From an uncultured Collinsella sp. (GTDB taxonomy: Bacteria > Actinomycetota > Coriobacteriia > Coriobacteriales > Coriobacteriaceae), in NCBI GenBank assembly GCA_958438125.1, contig CAUBQN010000097.1:1-5664 (forward strand): a stretch of DNA of 5,664 bases. The letters run 5' to 3'. This document shows, in pieces, positions 4,221-5,664 of this stretch. Position 1 is the first letter of the stretch. Each line of letters begins with the position of its first letter. A program made the position numbers and the translations under genes. Under the pieces are notes generated by a model. The model saw nothing but the letters and a program-made list of their open reading frames with translations, was not told the DNA's origin and did no database searches.

Positions 4221-5183
4221 TTAACTAAACCAATGTTCAACTTCGGCGCTCGTGGGAATCGATTGCTGAGCGCCCAGGCGCAACACCGTCACTGCCGAGG
4301 CGCGAGCACCCGCAGCCATGCACTCAAAGAGCGGCAAGCCCTCTAGGCGAGCCGCCGCCAACGCGCCGATAAACGTATCGCCGGCGGCCGTGGTATCGAC
4401 TACCGTACTCGAAAGTGCCGGCATGCGCAGCAGCTCGCCGTCATCGCCGAGCGTAACCGACCCGGCGCCGCCCAACGTGATGACCGCAGCTCCGGCGCCC
4501 TTGTCGAGCAGCGCTTTGAGCGCGGCGATGCAACTCACATCATCCGTGGGCAGAATGCCCGTCAGAACCTGGCACTCGGTCTCGTTGGGACAGACCAGGT
4601 CGACCGCAGGCCAGGCCTCCGCAGGCAGCTCACAGGCAGGCGCTGGATTAAAGACCGTATAGAACCCCAGCCCGTGAGCGCAAACAAGCGCCTCGGCCGT
4701 CGCCGCAAGGTCACATTCGCCCTGGGCGATAAAGACGCTTCCGGCAGCCGGGGCAATCTCGCTGGCGTCACTATCGAGTTCATCGGCCACCAGACGCCTC
4801 AGCGCGCGGGCAACGTCCTCGCCCGCAAGCGCATGGTTGGCGCCCGGTGACAGCACGATGCGGTTGTCGCCCTCGCAGCGAATGATAGTCGCCGTTCCCG
4901 TCTCCACGTCATCGCGACGCGCCACAAAGTCACAGTCCACGCCAGCATCTTGGAGCCCCGCCACGAGCGATGCACCGAACGCGTCGCGGCCGACCGCGCC
5001 AATCATGCACGTGCGCGCACCCATGCGCGCGGCGGCGACGGCCTGGTTAGCGCCCTTGCCACCGGCGTTGGTGATAAAACCGCTGCCGCCGACGGTCTCG
5101 CCCGCGCGCGGCATGCGCTCGCACGCCACCGAAAGGTCCATGTTCATGCTGCCGAACACCGCAACGATGCCGCGATCTGCCAT
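4221..5183 (-). CDS. rbsK: Ribokinase (PfkB family)
   Basis: This 320-residue sugar kinase phosphorylates ribose to ribose 5-phosphate with ATP in the cytoplasm. In the chosen numbering it opens with VFGSMNMDLSV (9-19), then GGKGANQAVAAARMG (41-55, PfkB signature 1 and ribose binding), NPAP (179-182), NETE (200-203) and DTTAAGDTF (263-271), where D269 is the catalytic base and the GD pair forms the anion hole. The C-terminal LGAQQSIPTSAEV is typical of ribokinases rather than other PfkB kinases. The start at 5183 is chosen because AGGAGG lies 5 nt upstream; the frame is open to 5216, but the extra 11 residues have no conserved match and would bury this ribosome site. It is the first gene of an operon with the nucleoside hydrolase. 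A perfect dyad overlaps its promoter. Confidence 0.94.
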   Translation of the reverse strand: MADRGIVAVFGSMNMDLSVACERMPRAGETVGGSGFITNAGGKGANQAVAAARMGARTCMIGAVGRDAFGASLVAGLQDAGVDCDFVARRDDVETGTATIIRCEGDNRIVLSPGANHALAGEDVARALRRLVADELDSDASEIAPAAGSVFIAQGECDLAATAEALVCAHGLGFYTVFNPAPACELPAEAWPAVDLVCPNETECQVLTGILPTDDVSCIAALKALLDKGAGAAVITLGGAGSVTLGDDGELLRMPALSSTVVDTTAAGDTFIGALAAARLEGLPLFECMAAGARASAVTVLRLGAQQSIPTSAEVEHWFS

Positions 5184-5231
5184 GGAAACCTCCTCATCTG
5201 CGGGCCTTACGCCCACCGTCGGCCGTCGATC

Positions 5232-5245
5232 GTGCGCTCTCGCAC
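5232..5245 (-). other. Small hairpin in the ribokinase leader
   Basis: GTGCG (5232-5236) and CGCAC (5241-5245) form a 5-bp stem with a 4-nt loop just inside the predicted transcript start. It could stabilise the 5' end of the mRNA. It is too short for a firm role. Confidence 0.35.
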
Positions 5246-5246
5246 C

Positions 5247-5276
5247 TCTATAACTTTAGTTCACTTTGAAGTGAAC
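5247..5276 (-). promoter_or_regulatory. Ribokinase operon promoter with an overlapping operator-like dyad
   Basis: On the minus strand TTCACT (5270-5275) and TATAGA (5247-5252) are 17 nt apart. The perfect palindrome formed by GTTCACTT (5259-5266) and AAGTGAAC (5269-5276), with a 2-nt centre, covers the -35 box and most of the spacer, so a bound dimer should exclude RNA polymerase. A nucleoside- or ribose-responsive repressor is the natural guess, but none is encoded here. Confidence 0.6.
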
Positions 5277-5324
5277 GCGCCCTTGAGGTTGCGCCAGCAG
5301 CAAGCATTCACAGGAGCAGGCAGC

Positions 5325-5330
5325 TACAAT
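5325..5330 (+). promoter_or_regulatory. Possible -10 box for the acyltransferase gene
   Basis: TACAAT on the plus strand is a good -10 hexamer and would start transcription near 5337, about 33 nt before the ATG at 5370. The -35 region at 17 nt is poor, so the assignment is tentative. Confidence 0.4.
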
Positions 5331-5369
5331 GAATATGTGCTGATTATTCTCGTCATTGGATGATGTTTT

Positions 5370-5664
5370 ATGGAACAATTCCCACAATCGAGCCCACGCG
5401 GCCCGCGCCGCGCGCCCGATAACCAGGCGCCGCACGAACGCCCACGCGCCGACCGCCGCGCCGGCGAGTCGCGACACGGCCCAAGCCCGCATCGAACGCC
5501 CACCAACAAGGGCGCCCGCACCAACAGCGCCGCAAAAGAACAGGCGCCCGCTCGTCCCAAGTCCCGCTACATTCCTGCGCTCGACGGTCTGCGTACGCTC
5601 GCCGTCGTTGCGGTGGTGCTCTATCACCTCAACCTCACGTGGGCTCAGGGCGGCCTGCTCGGCG
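5370..5664 (+). CDS. Acyltransferase 3 family membrane protein (OafA/YrhL-like), N-terminal part
   Basis: This gene runs out of the right edge; 98 codons are visible. Residues about 67-98 read YIPALDGLRTLAVVAVVLYH and then LNLTWAQGGLLG. This is the hallmark first membrane helix of acyltransferase 3 proteins, with the conserved DGLR and the catalytic-type His in LYH. These integral membrane enzymes transfer acetyl or other acyl groups to surface polysaccharide, peptidoglycan or similar acceptors. Before it lies a 66-residue cytoplasmic extension rich in Arg, Pro and Ala, probably disordered. The ATG at 5370 is the only workable ATG start: an in-frame TGA lies at 5361-5363 and no other ATG fits. 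The ribosome site is weak (GGATG about 8 nt upstream). The gene diverges from the ribokinase operon. Whether a C-terminal SGNH domain follows cannot be seen. Confidence 0.88.
   Translation, partial: MEQFPQSSPRGPRRAPDNQAPHERPRADRRAGESRHGPSPHRTPTNKGARTNSAAKEQAPARPKSRYIPALDGLRTLAVVAVVLYHLNLTWAQGGLLG

Noticed and set aside
3165..4346. 393-codon open frame on the plus strand
   Set aside because: It lies antisense to the nucleoside hydrolase and has no family-like motifs. Long antisense frames are expected in GC-rich coding DNA.
5256..5627. 123-codon minus-strand open frame at the right edge
   Set aside because: The plus strand here encodes a clear acyltransferase 3 N-terminus; the frame also crosses the ribokinase promoter.

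Overview
The window looks like chromosome from a GC-rich Actinobacterium of the class Coriobacteriia, most likely Collinsella or a close relative. This rests on base composition, strong AGGAGG-type ribosome sites, the gene set (GH1 phospho-beta-glucosidase, DUF4867, LuxS, nucleoside hydrolase plus ribokinase, acyltransferase 3) and the intergenic palindromic repeats. The genus is inference; no rRNA marker is present.

Layout. (1) 1-142, minus: the first 47 codons of a GH1 6-phospho-beta-glucosidase, with its promoter at 178-206. (2) 207-531: no intact gene. It holds a bulged palindrome, an 11-bp inverted repeat ending in GTTACAGATC, a 3'-end relic of a DUF4867-like gene, and a polypurine leader. 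(3) 532-1638, plus: an AAA ATPase with a C-terminal winged helix, apparently an orphan and visibly less GC-rich than its neighbours. (4) 1643-1834: two more copies of the palindromic repeat. (5) 1835-2479, minus: an intact DUF4867 gene with its own operator-like dyad and promoter. (6) 2624-3112, minus: luxS, with a clear intrinsic terminator and its own promoter. (7) 3216-5183, minus: nucleoside hydrolase and ribokinase, a two-gene operon driven from a promoter that carries a perfect dyad. (8) 5370-5664, plus: the start of a membrane acyltransferase 3 protein, divergent from the ribokinase operon.

Working together. Nucleoside hydrolase and ribokinase form a plausible ribonucleoside salvage route: nucleoside to base plus ribose, then ribose to ribose 5-phosphate. 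LuxS cleaves S-ribosylhomocysteine in the activated methyl cycle and yields the AI-2 precursor. DUF4867 is a cupin-like protein of unknown function. The glucosidase belongs to PTS sugar use.

The most unusual part is 285-1888. The ATPase gene lies between two 122-bp direct repeats that match at about 111 positions by eye. Each repeat contains the palindromic element plus the last codons of a DUF4867 gene. Only the right-hand copy is attached to an intact gene, so the ATPase appears to have entered by a duplication or recombination event whose joints are still readable.
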